Assembly (NCBI RefSeq): GCF_028416635.1
Contig: NZ_CP114013.1
Coordinates: 496,001-560,000 of the forward strand
Reading direction: 5' to 3'
Origin: Baekduia alba
GTDB lineage: Bacteria; Actinomycetota; Thermoleophilia; Solirubrobacterales; Solirubrobacteraceae
DNA length: 64,000 bases
Below are positions 18,057 through 27,248 of this stretch, piece by piece. The translations under genes and the position numbers were made by a program. Position 1 is the stretch's first letter; the number at the start of each line of letters is the position of its first letter. The notes below the pieces were generated by a model. It ran no database searches and was not told the origin of the DNA. It worked only from the letters and a program-made list of their open reading frames with translations.

Positions 18057-19871
18057 ATGGAAGGGACTCCGTCGTTGGCGACGCGCCGCCTGCACCTGGT
18101 GCAGGGAGCCGCGTCGCTCAACACCACCTCCGGGGCAGAGCCGCTGCCCTGGGCCCAGACCGCGCTGATCGTCCAGCTGCCGGTCTACGCCATCAAAGAC
18201 CACGACGGTCGTGGCACCGGCACGTTCCTCGGGATGAAGGAGAAGCTGCCGTTCTTCGCGGACTGCGGCTTCAACACCATCTGGCTGCCGCCGTTCATGA
18301 AGTCGCCCGGCGACGACCAGGGCTTCGACGTCTCGGACTTCAACGAGGTCGACCCGGACTACGGGACGCTGGACGACTTCCGCGAGCTGGTCGCCGAGGC
18401 TCACCGGCTCGGCCTCCGGGTCGTCATCGACGTCGTCCCGGGGCACACCAGCGCCGAGCACTACTGGTTCCAGCAGAGCCGCCACGACCCGCACGGGCCG
18501 TACGGCGACTTCTACGTCTGGCACCCCGAGGGCAACATCTACGTCTCCTACCGGGACGAGCACGGCGTCAAGCACGAGATCCGCAACATCCTCGAGGTCG
18601 ACCCCGACCCGCGGATGGTCCGGGACCGCGACGGCGACCTGGTCGCGGCGCGCAACTGGACGTGGGACGAGGTACGGCGGGAGTACTACTACCACCCGTT
18701 CAAGGCGTCCCAGCCGGCACTGAACTGGGACAACCCGGCCGTCGAGGACGCGATGGTCGACGTCTTCAAGTTCTGGGTCGATCTCGGCGTCGACGGCTTC
18801 CGGTGGGACGCTGAGCCGTTCCTCCTCCAGGAGGAAGGCACGCCCTGCGAGGACCTGCACGCCGTCCACCCCGTCGTCCGGAGGGTCCGGATCCGGGTCA
18901 CCTGCCACCGCGCGGGCATCATCTTCCTCGGCGAGGCTGACGTGGAGGACAGCCACCGGTACTTCGGAAGCCCGGGCGCGCTCGAGTGCGACCTGAAGTT
19001 CGACTTCGACGCCAGGACCGGCCAGTGGATGGGCCAGGCCATCGGGTCCGCGCAGGAGTTCCTCAGGCCGGTGCTCGACCGGCCGGCCATCCCGCCGGGC
19101 TGCGCCAACGTCGTCTTCGCGTCCTGTCACGACGACGTCCGGGCCTGGCGCGCCACCGATGAGAAGAAGGCGGCGCTCCGGGGGTACTACGGCCACGGCG
19201 ACCGGGGGCGGCCGTACGTCGACGACGCGGTCGTGGGCGGGTTCAGCTCCATGCTGGACTACGACCGGCGGCTCATGGAGCTCAACCTCGCCGAGCGGAT
19301 GGGGCTGCCCGGCGCGAAGGGCGAGTACTACCTCAACCTCACCGGCACCGGACACCACCGGGCGCTGGTCGAGGCCGAGGACGCCCGGCCCAGCCTCCGC
19401 ACGCCGATGCCGTGGGACGGCACCAGCGCCAACGGCGGCTTCTCCACCGCGCACCACGAGCTCCTGTACCTGCCGATGCCCGACGGTCGCGACCACTTCT
19501 CGCAGGTCAACGTCGCCGACCAGCTCGAAGACGAGAAGTCGTGGCTGCGGTACGTGATGGCCATGTACCAGATGGCCGCACGGAACCCCGCGGTCATGGC
19601 CGGCAGCTTCGAGCTGCTCGACGGACCGGACAACGTCCAGCAGTGGGGCTGCGTCCGGGAGCTCGACGGCACGGTGCTCATGTTCATCTACAACCGTGGG
19701 CGCGAAGCGCGCCGGTTCATCGGTGAGCTTCCGACGCGGCTCCGCCGGAGCCTTCGCGGCGCCCAGACCGTGGACCTGCTCAGCGGGCACACGGTCGGGG
19801 AGCTGAACCGGGCGAAGGTGGACATGCCCATGCCGGCCCGCGGCTGGTGGGGCTTCGAGCTCAAGGCCTGA
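18057..19871 (+). CDS. GH13 trehalose-synthase/alpha-amylase-like protein with altered active-site motifs
   Basis: 604 residues with a GH13 (beta/alpha)8 barrel closest in layout to trehalose synthase. The nucleophile Asp251 (GVDGFRWDAEPF), acid/base Glu293 (LGEAD) and Asp359 are present. However, the usual DVVxNHT reads DVVPGHT (Asn to Gly129) and the usual NHD reads CHD (Asn to Cys357). It has a full C-terminal beta domain. Activity may survive with changed specificity, or it may be a binding protein. AGAAGGAG ribosome site; hairpins on both sides. Confidence 0.85.
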   Translation: MEGTPSLATRRLHLVQGAASLNTTSGAEPLPWAQTALIVQLPVYAIKDHDGRGTGTFLGMKEKLPFFADCGFNTIWLPPFMKSPGDDQGFDVSDFNEVDPDYGTLDDFRELVAEAHRLGLRVVIDVVPGHTSAEHYWFQQSRHDPHGPYGDFYVWHPEGNIYVSYRDEHGVKHEIRNILEVDPDPRMVRDRDGDLVAARNWTWDEVRREYYYHPFKASQPALNWDNPAVEDAMVDVFKFWVDLGVDGFRWDAEPFLLQEEGTPCEDLHAVHPVVRRVRIRVTCHRAGIIFLGEADVEDSHRYFGSPGALECDLKFDFDARTGQWMGQAIGSAQEFLRPVLDRPAIPPGCANVVFASCHDDVRAWRATDEKKAALRGYYGHGDRGRPYVDDAVVGGFSSMLDYDRRLMELNLAERMGLPGAKGEYYLNLTGTGHHRALVEAEDARPSLRTPMPWDGTSANGGFSTAHHELLYLPMPDGRDHFSQVNVADQLEDEKSWLRYVMAMYQMAARNPAVMAGSFELLDGPDNVQQWGCVRELDGTVLMFIYNRGREARRFIGELPTRLRRSLRGAQTVDLLSGHTVGELNRAKVDMPMPARGWWGFELKA

Positions 19872-19880
19872 CGCACCACC

Positions 19881-19915
19881 GAAGGGCCCGACCGCAGCCA
19901 GCGGCCGGGCCCTTC
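19881..19915 (+). terminator. Hairpin after the GH13-like gene
   Basis: GAAGGGCCCG (19881-19890) pairs perfectly with 19906-19915. The inner part (ACCG..AGCCAGCGG) is nearly identical to that of the hairpin at 21198, so the two elements are copies. Confidence 0.6.
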
Positions 19916-19991
19916 GCGCACCACCTCGCACCACCCCGCCCCGGCACCGATGCCGGGGCGGTCTCCTTGCAGCACTGAGGAAGGAACCTCA

Positions 19992-21191
19992 ATGAAGCTC
20001 GCCAAGTACGTCGGCGCGCAGCGCTCCAAAGCGCCCGCCGGCGTCGCCAAATCGGTCGGCGGTCAGCGCTCGAAAGTGCTCGACGTCGTCGCCGGCATCC
20101 TGTGTGGGGCGCCCGTAGCGGCCCTGCTGTCCTTCTCCCGCGTCCAGCCGCAGCTGCTGGAGCGGCTGCACGCCGGCCCCTCGCTCGGGGGTCTGCTCCA
20201 GGCGGTCGCGATCCTGACGATCGTCCCCGGCGTCTGGCTCATGGGTCACGTCGAGCGGGGGATCGGCTCGCGTCACCTGATCCGCACCGGCGTCGTCAGC
20301 CTCGGCGTGGTCGTCGCGCTGCTGCCGCACCTGCCGGGTCTGGCTTGGACGTTCGTGGCGGCGGCGGTGATCGGCCTGCTGTGCGCCCGCGTCGAGGGGC
20401 CGGTACGTCACCTGCTGGCGGCGTCGGTCGATGACGCGGCGGACCGCAAGGCGCAGTCCGCGCTGCTGACCGGTTCGTTCGCCCTCGGGGTCTTCGGGCT
20501 CCTGGGCGTGCTCACGCTGTTGACCGGGCAGTTCGGCCTGTCCATCGCCATGGCGGTGCTGGGCGCTGTGCTCGTGGTCCTCGGGATCGTCGTGCCGGCG
20601 CGTCTGCCGGCCGCCCAGGTCGAGGACGCCGAGCAGCGCGTATCGATGCGCACCGTGCTGGGCGACCCGATCGCCCGTACCGCCATCGCGCAGTACCTGA
20701 TCCAGGGGCTGGCCTACGGCATCTGGATCGGCCCGCTGGCCACGCTGCTCGCCGGCCACGGCCACGGTCCCAACACCGTGGCGCTGTTCGGCTTCGACGG
20801 CCTGGTGAGCTTCGTGGTGTTCCTGGTCCTGGATCGCCTGCGTCGCAAGATCTCGGGGCGCGTGGCGACCTTCGGGTTCCTGGCCGGCCAGATCATCGCC
20901 GCGTCGTCGTTGTTCGCCGGCGTGCCGCTGGTCGCCGTCCTGCTGATCGGGATGGTCACGGAGGACGTGTCGACCAACGCGCTCTCCTCTGACTGCAACG
21001 ACCGCATGGAGGGGGCGACCGCCAAGTCGCTCGGCTTCTCGGCGCGGCAGTTCGGCGTGGCCGTCGGCGTCTACGCGGGCGGCAGCGCCTACGCCGCCTT
21101 CAGCGACATCGGCATCTTCGCGTCGGGCATCGCGGTCACGGCCGCGCTCTGCGTGCCGCTCGCGCTGCGGATGCACCGCCAGCACCACTGA
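19992..21191 (+). CDS. MFS-like membrane transporter
   Basis: 399 residues with about twelve hydrophobic segments, a 30-residue basic N-terminus containing a near repeat (AQRSKAPAGVAK, then GQRSKVLDVVAG), and a long central loop near residues 195-215 (PAAQVEDAEQRVSMRTVLGD), as in major facilitator proteins. No substrate motif is recognisable. It is preceded by AAGGAACC and followed by three hairpins. It belongs to operon A and is followed by a second, larger transporter of similar layout. Confidence 0.75.
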   Translation: MKLAKYVGAQRSKAPAGVAKSVGGQRSKVLDVVAGILCGAPVAALLSFSRVQPQLLERLHAGPSLGGLLQAVAILTIVPGVWLMGHVERGIGSRHLIRTGVVSLGVVVALLPHLPGLAWTFVAAAVIGLLCARVEGPVRHLLAASVDDAADRKAQSALLTGSFALGVFGLLGVLTLLTGQFGLSIAMAVLGAVLVVLGIVVPARLPAAQVEDAEQRVSMRTVLGDPIARTAIAQYLIQGLAYGIWIGPLATLLAGHGHGPNTVALFGFDGLVSFVVFLVLDRLRRKISGRVATFGFLAGQIIAASSLFAGVPLVAVLLIGMVTEDVSTNALSSDCNDRMEGATAKSLGFSARQFGVAVGVYAGGSAYAAFSDIGIFASGIAVTAALCVPLALRMHRQHH

Positions 21192-21197
21192 TGCACC

Positions 21198-21294
21198 GGG
21201 CCCGACCGTAGCCAGCGGTCGGGCCCTCCTCGCCGCTCCCTGTCGCAACGGGGAGCGGCGGCTCGTCGCTCGGCCGCCTCCCGGCGGCCGAGCG
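21198..21294 (+). terminator. Array of three consecutive perfect hairpins
   Basis: Stems of 11 bp (21198-21208 with 21216-21226), 10 bp (21231-21240 with 21251-21260) and 12 bp (21267-21278 with 21283-21294) follow one another without gaps that could hold a gene. All arms are perfectly complementary. The C/T-rich tail at 21295-21306 is weak as a terminator run. Confidence 0.65.
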
Positions 21295-21370
21295 CCTTCC
21301 CCTTTTGCCCTGAAACTCGTTGTGTAAACAACTTGTTAAGGGCGTGTTCACACGAAGCCAAGGAGGCACC

Positions 21371-22999
21371 GTGTCCGCACCACCCGCACTCTCGAAATAC
21401 GCGCGCTTCGTCGGCGTCGGCGGGGCCGCGGCCCTGCTCGCCGTGACGTTCCCGCAGATGGCGCTCAAGCAGATCGCCGACGCCGCCGGGATGGACGAGT
21501 CGGGCGTTCGCACGCTCACGTCCTACGGGCTGCTCCTGTCCTTCCTGCTGACCGCGATGCGGTTGTGGCGCAACAAGCCGCTCTCGCCGCGGGGGACGAT
21601 CGTGGCCAGCTACGCGGTCGCGGGAGCCGGCGCACTCGGCGCGGCCCTCGCGCCGAGCCGCTGGACCCTCGTGGCCGCACTGGTCGGCGGCGCCTGGGTG
21701 ATCCGCACGTCGGCGCCGCTGCGCTCGGTCGCGTCGACGCGCTTCCCGGAGCACAAGACCACCGCCCAGGGGCTGTGCCAGAGCTGGACCTACGGGGTGC
21801 TGACCGCCTACCAGCTCGGGTTCGCCGGCATCACCGCGTGGGTGGGCGTCCGTTGGGCGCTCGTCGGCGCCGGGATCGCGCTGCTCGTGCAGGGCGTCCA
21901 GATCGCGCGGTTCAAGGACCTGCCGCAACCGAAGAGCGAGCCGCTGCCGGCCAGTGACCGCTCGTGGCATGCGGTCCTCGGCATCCGGGCCGCGATCGTG
22001 AGCGTGCTCATCATCGGCCTGGGGGTCGGGGTCTTCCAGCTGCTGTTCCTGCGGTTGGAGTCGCACCTGATCTCGCTCGGCGTCGGCCCCGGGGCGGCGA
22101 GCATCCTCGTCGCGTTCGCCGGCGGCACGCGGCTGCTGTCGATCCTTGTCCTGCTCAGGACGAGCAAGGACGCCGACACGCGCCCCACGTACGCCTCGTC
22201 CCAGTCGTCGCTCTGGATCCTCGCCTCGGGCGCGCTGGCCCTGCTCACGCTCGCGGGGCTCGGGACCATCGTCGGCGTGGTCGTCGTGATCGCTGCGGCC
22301 ACCGCGCTGGAGATCGGCCAGAACACGCAGAACGCCGCCGTGCGCGGCTACCTGTCGGCCCTCTCGCTCGACGCAGCGATCATCGCGGCGATCGCGACGA
22401 CCGCCTTCACCTACGGCGGGGCGCAGGCGGCGGTGCCGCTGAGCTGGGCCGGGACCGCGCTGGCCTGGGCGGCGGTGGGCGTCGTCCTGTGGCTGCTCTC
22501 GTTCGTGCTGCGCCGGTACCCGGTCCTCGAAGGCAGCTGGCGCGGGCGCACCAGGCCGAGCAAGGCGATCGTGGTCACCCTGGAGCCGCCGAAGGAGAAC
22601 GTCGCCGGGGACTCGGTCCTGCTCTTGAAGCTCTCCACGGTCCCGGGGTCCTGCAGGATGCGCGAAGGCGACCGGCTTCGCGCCCAGGCGCCGTTCGAAG
22701 CGACGCGCCATCGGTCGCCGCGCGTGACCGAGTTCGCGTTGCGCGTGCTCTGGAACCGCCGTCCTCGGGCCTACAGCCAGCGGTCGGGGAAGCTGCGGTT
22801 CCTGAGCCGCGTCCCGCTGGTCGGCACCGACGGGCTGGTCTACGGCTGGATCCGCTGGTGGTTCGCCACCGGCGGGTCGTGGCGCATCGTCCAGAGGCCG
22901 GCGCAGGCGGCCGGGACCGCCGCGTCGACGAGCGTCTTGCTCCAATCGGCGACGTTCGGCAAGCAGCTCGTCGTGTCGCGGGGCTCGCTGCACCGCTGA
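21371..22999 (+). CDS. MFS-like transporter with C-terminal soluble extension
   Basis: 542 residues: about twelve hydrophobic segments to residue ~390, then about 150 hydrophilic, Arg-rich residues that I do not recognise. The GTG start follows AAGGAGG at a good distance. Upstream, 21327-21337 is an AACAACTTGTT palindrome and the nearby sequence is unusually AT-rich for this genome, so the gene may have its own regulated promoter. Last gene of operon A; a strong terminator follows. Confidence 0.75.
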   Translation: MSAPPALSKYARFVGVGGAAALLAVTFPQMALKQIADAAGMDESGVRTLTSYGLLLSFLLTAMRLWRNKPLSPRGTIVASYAVAGAGALGAALAPSRWTLVAALVGGAWVIRTSAPLRSVASTRFPEHKTTAQGLCQSWTYGVLTAYQLGFAGITAWVGVRWALVGAGIALLVQGVQIARFKDLPQPKSEPLPASDRSWHAVLGIRAAIVSVLIIGLGVGVFQLLFLRLESHLISLGVGPGAASILVAFAGGTRLLSILVLLRTSKDADTRPTYASSQSSLWILASGALALLTLAGLGTIVGVVVVIAAATALEIGQNTQNAAVRGYLSALSLDAAIIAAIATTAFTYGGAQAAVPLSWAGTALAWAAVGVVLWLLSFVLRRYPVLEGSWRGRTRPSKAIVVTLEPPKENVAGDSVLLLKLSTVPGSCRMREGDRLRAQAPFEATRHRSPRVTEFALRVLWNRRPRAYSQRSGKLRFLSRVPLVGTDGLVYGWIRWWFATGGSWRIVQRPAQAAGTAASTSVLLQSATFGKQLVVSRGSLHR

Positions 23000-23023
23000 T
23001 CGAGAACGACAACAACAACAAAA

Positions 23024-23064
23024 AGGGCCCCGCGGCGATCCGCCGCGGGGCCCTCCCCTTTTTT
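23024..23064. terminator. Strong intrinsic terminator, possibly bidirectional
   Basis: AGGGCCCCGCGGCG (23024-23037) pairs perfectly with 23041-23054 (14 bp, three-base loop). Six T residues follow at 23059-23064 and an A-rich stretch precedes it. It lies between the end of operon A and the end of the convergent malK-like gene and could serve both. Confidence 0.85.
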
Positions 23065-23086
23065 GCCTGCGTGTGAACGTCTGCGT

Positions 23087-24244
23087 TCAGACGAGCGCCG
23101 GCGCCGGCGGCCGCACGGGGTCGTCGACCGCCGCAGTGCGCAGCGCCACGCCGCTGTCGGCGTCGAAGACGTGGACGCGGGCCGGGTCCACGAACAGGTT
23201 GACGCGCTCTCCGGCGCGCGCCGGGACGTCGGGGGCCAGGCGGGCGATCGCCAGGGCCGCGCCCGCGTCCTGGCCGCTGACCGGGAAGTGGACGTAGAGG
23301 TCCGAGCCGACCGACTCGGTCAGCTCGACGCGGGGGAGGACCGCGAGCCCGCGGCGCGCGGGATCGACGCGGCGGCCGTCCTCGAAGTGCTCGGGCCGGA
23401 TCCCGACGGTCACCGTCCGGCCGCCGGCCGCCGCGAGGGCGTCGCGGTCCAGGAGACCTTCGAGCGGGATCGGCCCGAGCGGCGTCAGGATCGTGTCCTC
23501 GGCCAGCTCGCCCGCGATCATGTTCATCGCCGGCGAGCCGATGAAGCCGCCGACGAACGCGTTGGCGGGCTGCCGATAGAGCCGTTGCGGGGTGTCGAAC
23601 TGCTGCAGCACACCACCGCGCAGGACCGCTACGCGGTCGCCCAGCGTCATCGCCTCGGTCTGGTCGTGCGTGACGTACAGCGTCGTCGTCTCCAGCCGCC
23701 GCTGCAGCCGCGCGACCTCGGTGCGCATCTGGACGCGCAGCTTCGCGTCCAGGTTGGAGAGCGGCTCGTCCATGAGGAACGCCCGCGGCTCGCGCACGAT
23801 CGCGCGACCCATGGCGACGCGCTGGCGCTGCCCGCCGGACAGCTGGGCCGGCTTGCGGTCCAGGTGCGCGCCGAGGTCGAGCGCCGCCGACGCGTCGTCG
23901 ACGCGGCGGGCGATCTCCTCCTTGGGCGTGCCCGCAAGGCGCAGGGCGAAGCCCATGTTGTCGCGGACGGTCATGTGCGGGTACAACGCATAGCTCTGGA
24001 ACACCATCGCGATGTCGCGGTCGCGCGGCTCGCGGTCGTTGACGCGCTCGCCGTCGATCCGCAGGTCGCCCGCGCTGATCTCCTCGAGCCCCGCGACCAT
24101 CCGCAGGGCGGTCGACTTGCCGCAGCCGGAGGGTCCGACGAGGATCACGAACTCGCCGGCGTCGATCGTCAGGTCCAGGGCCTTGACGGCCTCGTGGCCG
24201 TCCGGGTAGCGCTTCGTGATGCCGTCGAACTCGATGGCGGCCAT
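23087..24244 (-). CDS. ABC transporter ATPase, MalK/MsmK/UgpC type
   Basis: 385 residues, the usual length of sugar-importer ATPases. Walker A GPSGCGKST, the Q-loop, signature LSGGQRQRVAMGRA, Walker B FLMDEPLSNLD and the switch His (YVTHDQTEA) are all present. The C-terminal OB-type regulatory domain is present (VGIRPEHF). It should energise the permease pair at 28573-30365. It is transcribed with the alpha-glucosidase gene, away from the ROK gene. Confidence 0.95.
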   Translation of the reverse strand: MAAIEFDGITKRYPDGHEAVKALDLTIDAGEFVILVGPSGCGKSTALRMVAGLEEISAGDLRIDGERVNDREPRDRDIAMVFQSYALYPHMTVRDNMGFALRLAGTPKEEIARRVDDASAALDLGAHLDRKPAQLSGGQRQRVAMGRAIVREPRAFLMDEPLSNLDAKLRVQMRTEVARLQRRLETTTLYVTHDQTEAMTLGDRVAVLRGGVLQQFDTPQRLYRQPANAFVGGFIGSPAMNMIAGELAEDTILTPLGPIPLEGLLDRDALAAAGGRTVTVGIRPEHFEDGRRVDPARRGLAVLPRVELTESVGSDLYVHFPVSGQDAGAALAIARLAPDVPARAGERVNLFVDPARVHVFDADSGVALRTAAVDDPVRPPAPALV

Positions 24245-24263
24245 CTGTCTCTCCTTCCGCCGG

Positions 24264-25892
24264 CTAGGCCGGCCGGGTTGCGTCGAGCGCCAGGACGACG
24301 CCCTCCCACGGCGCGAGCCGCCCGTCGAACCGCTGTCCGTCGCGCCGGCGGTCGGTGCCGATCAGCACCTGGCCCGCGAGGTCGACGTCGGCGGGCGAGC
24401 CCGCGAGGTTCAGGACGACGGCCGTGCCGTCGCCGCGCTGCCACGCCCACGCGCCGTCGGGCGCGGGCAGCGTCTTGTAGGCGCCGGTGCCGAGGTCGGT
24501 GCGGGCGCGGCGCAGCGCGATCAGGTCGCGCGCGAGGTGCAGCGTGGAAGCCGGGTCGTCGCGCTGGTCGGCCACGTTGCAGCGCGACGCGTCGCCAGCC
24601 GGAAGCCAGGGCTCCGCGTCGCCGGGCCCGAAGCCGCCGGTGGGCGTCCACTGCATCGGCGTGCGTCCGGGATCGCGGTTGCGCGACGCGTCGCCGGTGC
24701 GTCGCGCGACCGGGTCGCGGGCCACCTGCGGGTCGATCGGGACCTCGTCCATCGCGATCTCGTCGCCGTAGTAGAGGAACGGCGTGCCGCGCAGGCCGAG
24801 CAGCATCATGAGCGCGCAGCGGGCGCGGTCCGGGCTGCCGCCGGCCCACCGGCGCGCGAAGCGGCCGCCGTCGTGGTTGGACCCGGCCCAGACCGGCCAC
24901 GCGCCGGCCGGAAGCTCGGCCTCGATCGTCTCGACGATCTCGCGCAGCGCGGGCGCCTCCAGCGGCGCGTGCATGAAGATGAAGTTGAAGGCCAGGTGCA
25001 GCTCGTCGGTGCCGTCGCCGTAGTAGGGCACGAGCTGCTCGAGCTCGAAGACGTAGGTCTCGCCGACGAGGATCCGCTCCGGGCGCTGCGCCGTCGCGAC
25101 GGCGCGGAAGCGGCGCAGCACGTCGTGGACCTCGGGTCGGTTCATGCTGTAGACCGGCTTGAGCCCGAGCTCGCGCACGCGGGGATGGTCGTCGGGCTGC
25201 GCGACCGGGTCGTCGCGCAGCTCGCGGTCCTTGACGATCGCCTGCGCGACGTCGATGCGGAACCCGGCGACGCCGCGCTCGAACCAGAACCGCAGCACGT
25301 CGTCGAACGCCGCCCGCACCGCCGGGTTCCACCAGTTGAGGTCCGGCTGGCTGGGCAGGAAGTTGTGCAGGTAGTACTGCCCGGTCGGCTCGTGGAAGGT
25401 CCAGGCCGAGCCGGCGAAGTCCGACACCCAGTTGTTGGGCGGCCCGCCGTCGGGGCCCGGGTCCGACCACACGTAGAAGTCGCGGTACTGCGCGTCGCGA
25501 CCGGTCAGCGCGTCCTGGAACCACGCGTGCTGGTCGCTGGTGTGGTTGGGGACGAGGTCGAGGATGATCCGGATGCCGCGCGCGTCGGCCGCGGCGATCA
25601 GCGCGTCCATGTCCGCGAGCGTGCCGAGGTCCGGGTGCACGTCGCAGTAGTCGGACACGTCGTAGCCCCAGTCCTCGTTCGGCGACGGCGTCGTAGGGTT
25701 GAGCCAGATCGCGTCGATCCCGAGCCAGGCGAGGTGGTCCAGGCGCGCCGTGATACCGCGCAGGTCCCCCGTCCCGTCGCCGTCGGAGTCCGCGAAGGAA
25801 CGCGGGTAGATCTGGTAGAGGACGCCGCGCTGCCACCACGCGTGCGGGGCCTGGACGGCGCCCTCGTTCTCCTCGGTCGTCTCGATCGCCAT
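24264..25892 (-). CDS. GH13 alpha-glucosidase (oligo-1,6-glucosidase type)
   Basis: 542 residues. The four GH13 motifs are intact: DLVPNHTSDQHAWF, GVAGFRIDVAQAI (nucleophile Asp), LVGETYVFE (acid/base Glu) and SNHDGGRF. The expected role is cytoplasmic hydrolysis of imported alpha-glucosides such as maltose, isomaltose or trehalose-like sugars. I start at MAIETTEEN; the ten codons upstream overlap the ROK promoter. It lies 19 bases before the ATPase gene and is divergent from the regulator. Confidence 0.94.
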   Translation of the reverse strand: MAIETTEENEGAVQAPHAWWQRGVLYQIYPRSFADSDGDGTGDLRGITARLDHLAWLGIDAIWLNPTTPSPNEDWGYDVSDYCDVHPDLGTLADMDALIAAADARGIRIILDLVPNHTSDQHAWFQDALTGRDAQYRDFYVWSDPGPDGGPPNNWVSDFAGSAWTFHEPTGQYYLHNFLPSQPDLNWWNPAVRAAFDDVLRFWFERGVAGFRIDVAQAIVKDRELRDDPVAQPDDHPRVRELGLKPVYSMNRPEVHDVLRRFRAVATAQRPERILVGETYVFELEQLVPYYGDGTDELHLAFNFIFMHAPLEAPALREIVETIEAELPAGAWPVWAGSNHDGGRFARRWAGGSPDRARCALMMLLGLRGTPFLYYGDEIAMDEVPIDPQVARDPVARRTGDASRNRDPGRTPMQWTPTGGFGPGDAEPWLPAGDASRCNVADQRDDPASTLHLARDLIALRRARTDLGTGAYKTLPAPDGAWAWQRGDGTAVVLNLAGSPADVDLAGQVLIGTDRRRDGQRFDGRLAPWEGVVLALDATRPA

Positions 25893-25912
25893 GGCGAGGC
25901 AGCCTAGCTTAT

Positions 25913-25944
25913 TTCTTGACACGCGAAAAGAATCCGGACATGAT
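25913..25944 (+). promoter_or_regulatory. Promoter of the ROK regulator with overlapping inverted repeat
   Basis: TTGACA (25916-25921), exactly 17 bases, CATGAT (25939-25944). The GTG start at 25954 is about where transcription should begin, so the message is probably leaderless. TTCTT (25913-25917) and AAGAA (25928-25932) form an inverted repeat across the -35 and could be the ROK operator, also controlling the divergent glucosidase gene. Confidence 0.65.
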
Positions 25945-25953
25945 CCGCTTCCC

Positions 25954-27216
25954 GTGACGACGCACCGCGCCCCGCACCTCGTCCTGCCGCGTCAGATCGC
26001 CGGCTCCTCGAGCCTCGAAGTCCTCTCCGCGAAGACGCGCTCGCTCGTGTTCGCCACGATCCTGAGCGGTGGCCCGATGTCCCGGACGCAGGTGGCGCGG
26101 CACACCGGCCTGTCGCCGTCGACCGTGACGAAGGTCGTGACCCCGCTGGTCGCCGCCGACTACCTCCAAGAGGTCGGCCAGGCGCGGGCCGAGAAGGGGT
26201 CGGGCCGCCCGCAGCAGCTGCTGGCCGTCAACGGCGCCCGCCACGTCGTCGTCGGGCTCAAGCTCCATCCCCAGCTCGTCACCGGCGTCCTGACCGACAT
26301 GGGTGCCCAAGTGATCGCACGTGCTCAGCGGCGCCTGCGCACCAACCGCGTCGACCGCACGCTCGCCGCCGCCGCCGACGTGGTGCAGGAGCTGCTGGCG
26401 GCGCGCGAGGGCGAGGGCCCCTCGCCGCTCGGCCTCGGCATCGCGCTCGGCGGCCACGTCGACAGCCGGACCGGCCGGCTCGTGCACTCCGGCGTGCTCG
26501 GGTGGGACGACGCCGACATCGCCGGCCCGCTCGCGGATGCCACCGGGCTGTCGATCGTCGTCAACAACGACCTCAACGCGCTGGCCGTCGCCGAGCGCTG
26601 GTTCGGACGGGGCCGCGACGTCGAGTCGTTCGCGGTCGTGTCGACCGGCGTCGGCGTCGGCTGCGGCCTCGTCCTCGGCGGCGAGCTCTTCACCGGACGC
26701 ACCGGGCTGGCCGGGGAGCTCGGGCACCTGCCGCTGAACCCTGACGGCCCGGTCTGCAGCTGCGGCAACCGCGGGTGCCTGGAGGCGATCTGCTCCGCCG
26801 AAGGCATCCTCCGCACGGTCGCCGCGCAGGGCGGCCCGGCCTGCGCCTCGCTGGACGACGCCGCCGCGCTGGCGCGCGAGGACCGCGGGACCGCGGGCGT
26901 CGCGGCGCGTCAGGCCTTCGCCGTCGCCGGGGAGGCGCTCGGGCGCGGCCTCGCCGTGCTCTGCAACCTGCTCAACCTCGAGCGGATCATCCTGTCCGGC
27001 GAGGGGGTTGCCACCCACGACCTGTTCGGGCCGGCGCTCGACGCGTCCTGGCGCGCGCACGCGTTCTCCACCGCCGCCACGGACTGCCAGCTCGTCGCCG
27101 ACGCCGTGGACGACGACCTCTGGGCGCGCGGAGCCGCGTGCCTGGTCATCAACGAAGCCTTGCAGGCGGTCGACGTGGTCGACGCCGATGTCCCCAGCGC
27201 GGGTCAGCTCGCGTAA
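25954..27216 (+). CDS. ROK-family transcriptional regulator
   Basis: 420 residues: a winged helix-turn-helix (MSRTQVARHTGLSPSTVTKV, about 45-65) followed by a ROK sugar-kinase-like domain with the zinc motif GHLPLNP...CSCGNRGCLE. A sugar-binding repressor of the adjacent alpha-glucoside import and hydrolysis genes is the likely role. The GTG start sits directly at the predicted transcription start of the promoter at 25916. The substrate-binding protein gene follows 32 bases downstream. Confidence 0.93.
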   Translation: MTTHRAPHLVLPRQIAGSSSLEVLSAKTRSLVFATILSGGPMSRTQVARHTGLSPSTVTKVVTPLVAADYLQEVGQARAEKGSGRPQQLLAVNGARHVVVGLKLHPQLVTGVLTDMGAQVIARAQRRLRTNRVDRTLAAAADVVQELLAAREGEGPSPLGLGIALGGHVDSRTGRLVHSGVLGWDDADIAGPLADATGLSIVVNNDLNALAVAERWFGRGRDVESFAVVSTGVGVGCGLVLGGELFTGRTGLAGELGHLPLNPDGPVCSCGNRGCLEAICSAEGILRTVAAQGGPACASLDDAAALAREDRGTAGVAARQAFAVAGEALGRGLAVLCNLLNLERIILSGEGVATHDLFGPALDASWRAHAFSTAATDCQLVADAVDDDLWARGAACLVINEALQAVDVVDADVPSAGQLA

Positions 27217-27248
27217 AGCAGGAGCCGAATGACAACCAGGAGTGAGAC

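Noticed and set aside
17043-19934. A minus-strand frame of 963 codons spanning operon A genes
   Set aside because: It crosses several real genes and hairpins and has no recognisable protein features.
15828-22999. Operon A as a prophage or phage-derived segment
   Set aside because: Hairpins between genes recall some large actinobacteriophages, but no capsid, terminase, portal, tail, lysin or integrase gene is present, and base composition matches the surroundings.
24216-25907. A plus-strand frame opposite the alpha-glucosidase
   Set aside because: The minus strand encodes all four GH13 motifs; the plus-strand product is repetitive Arg/Val/Asp sequence.
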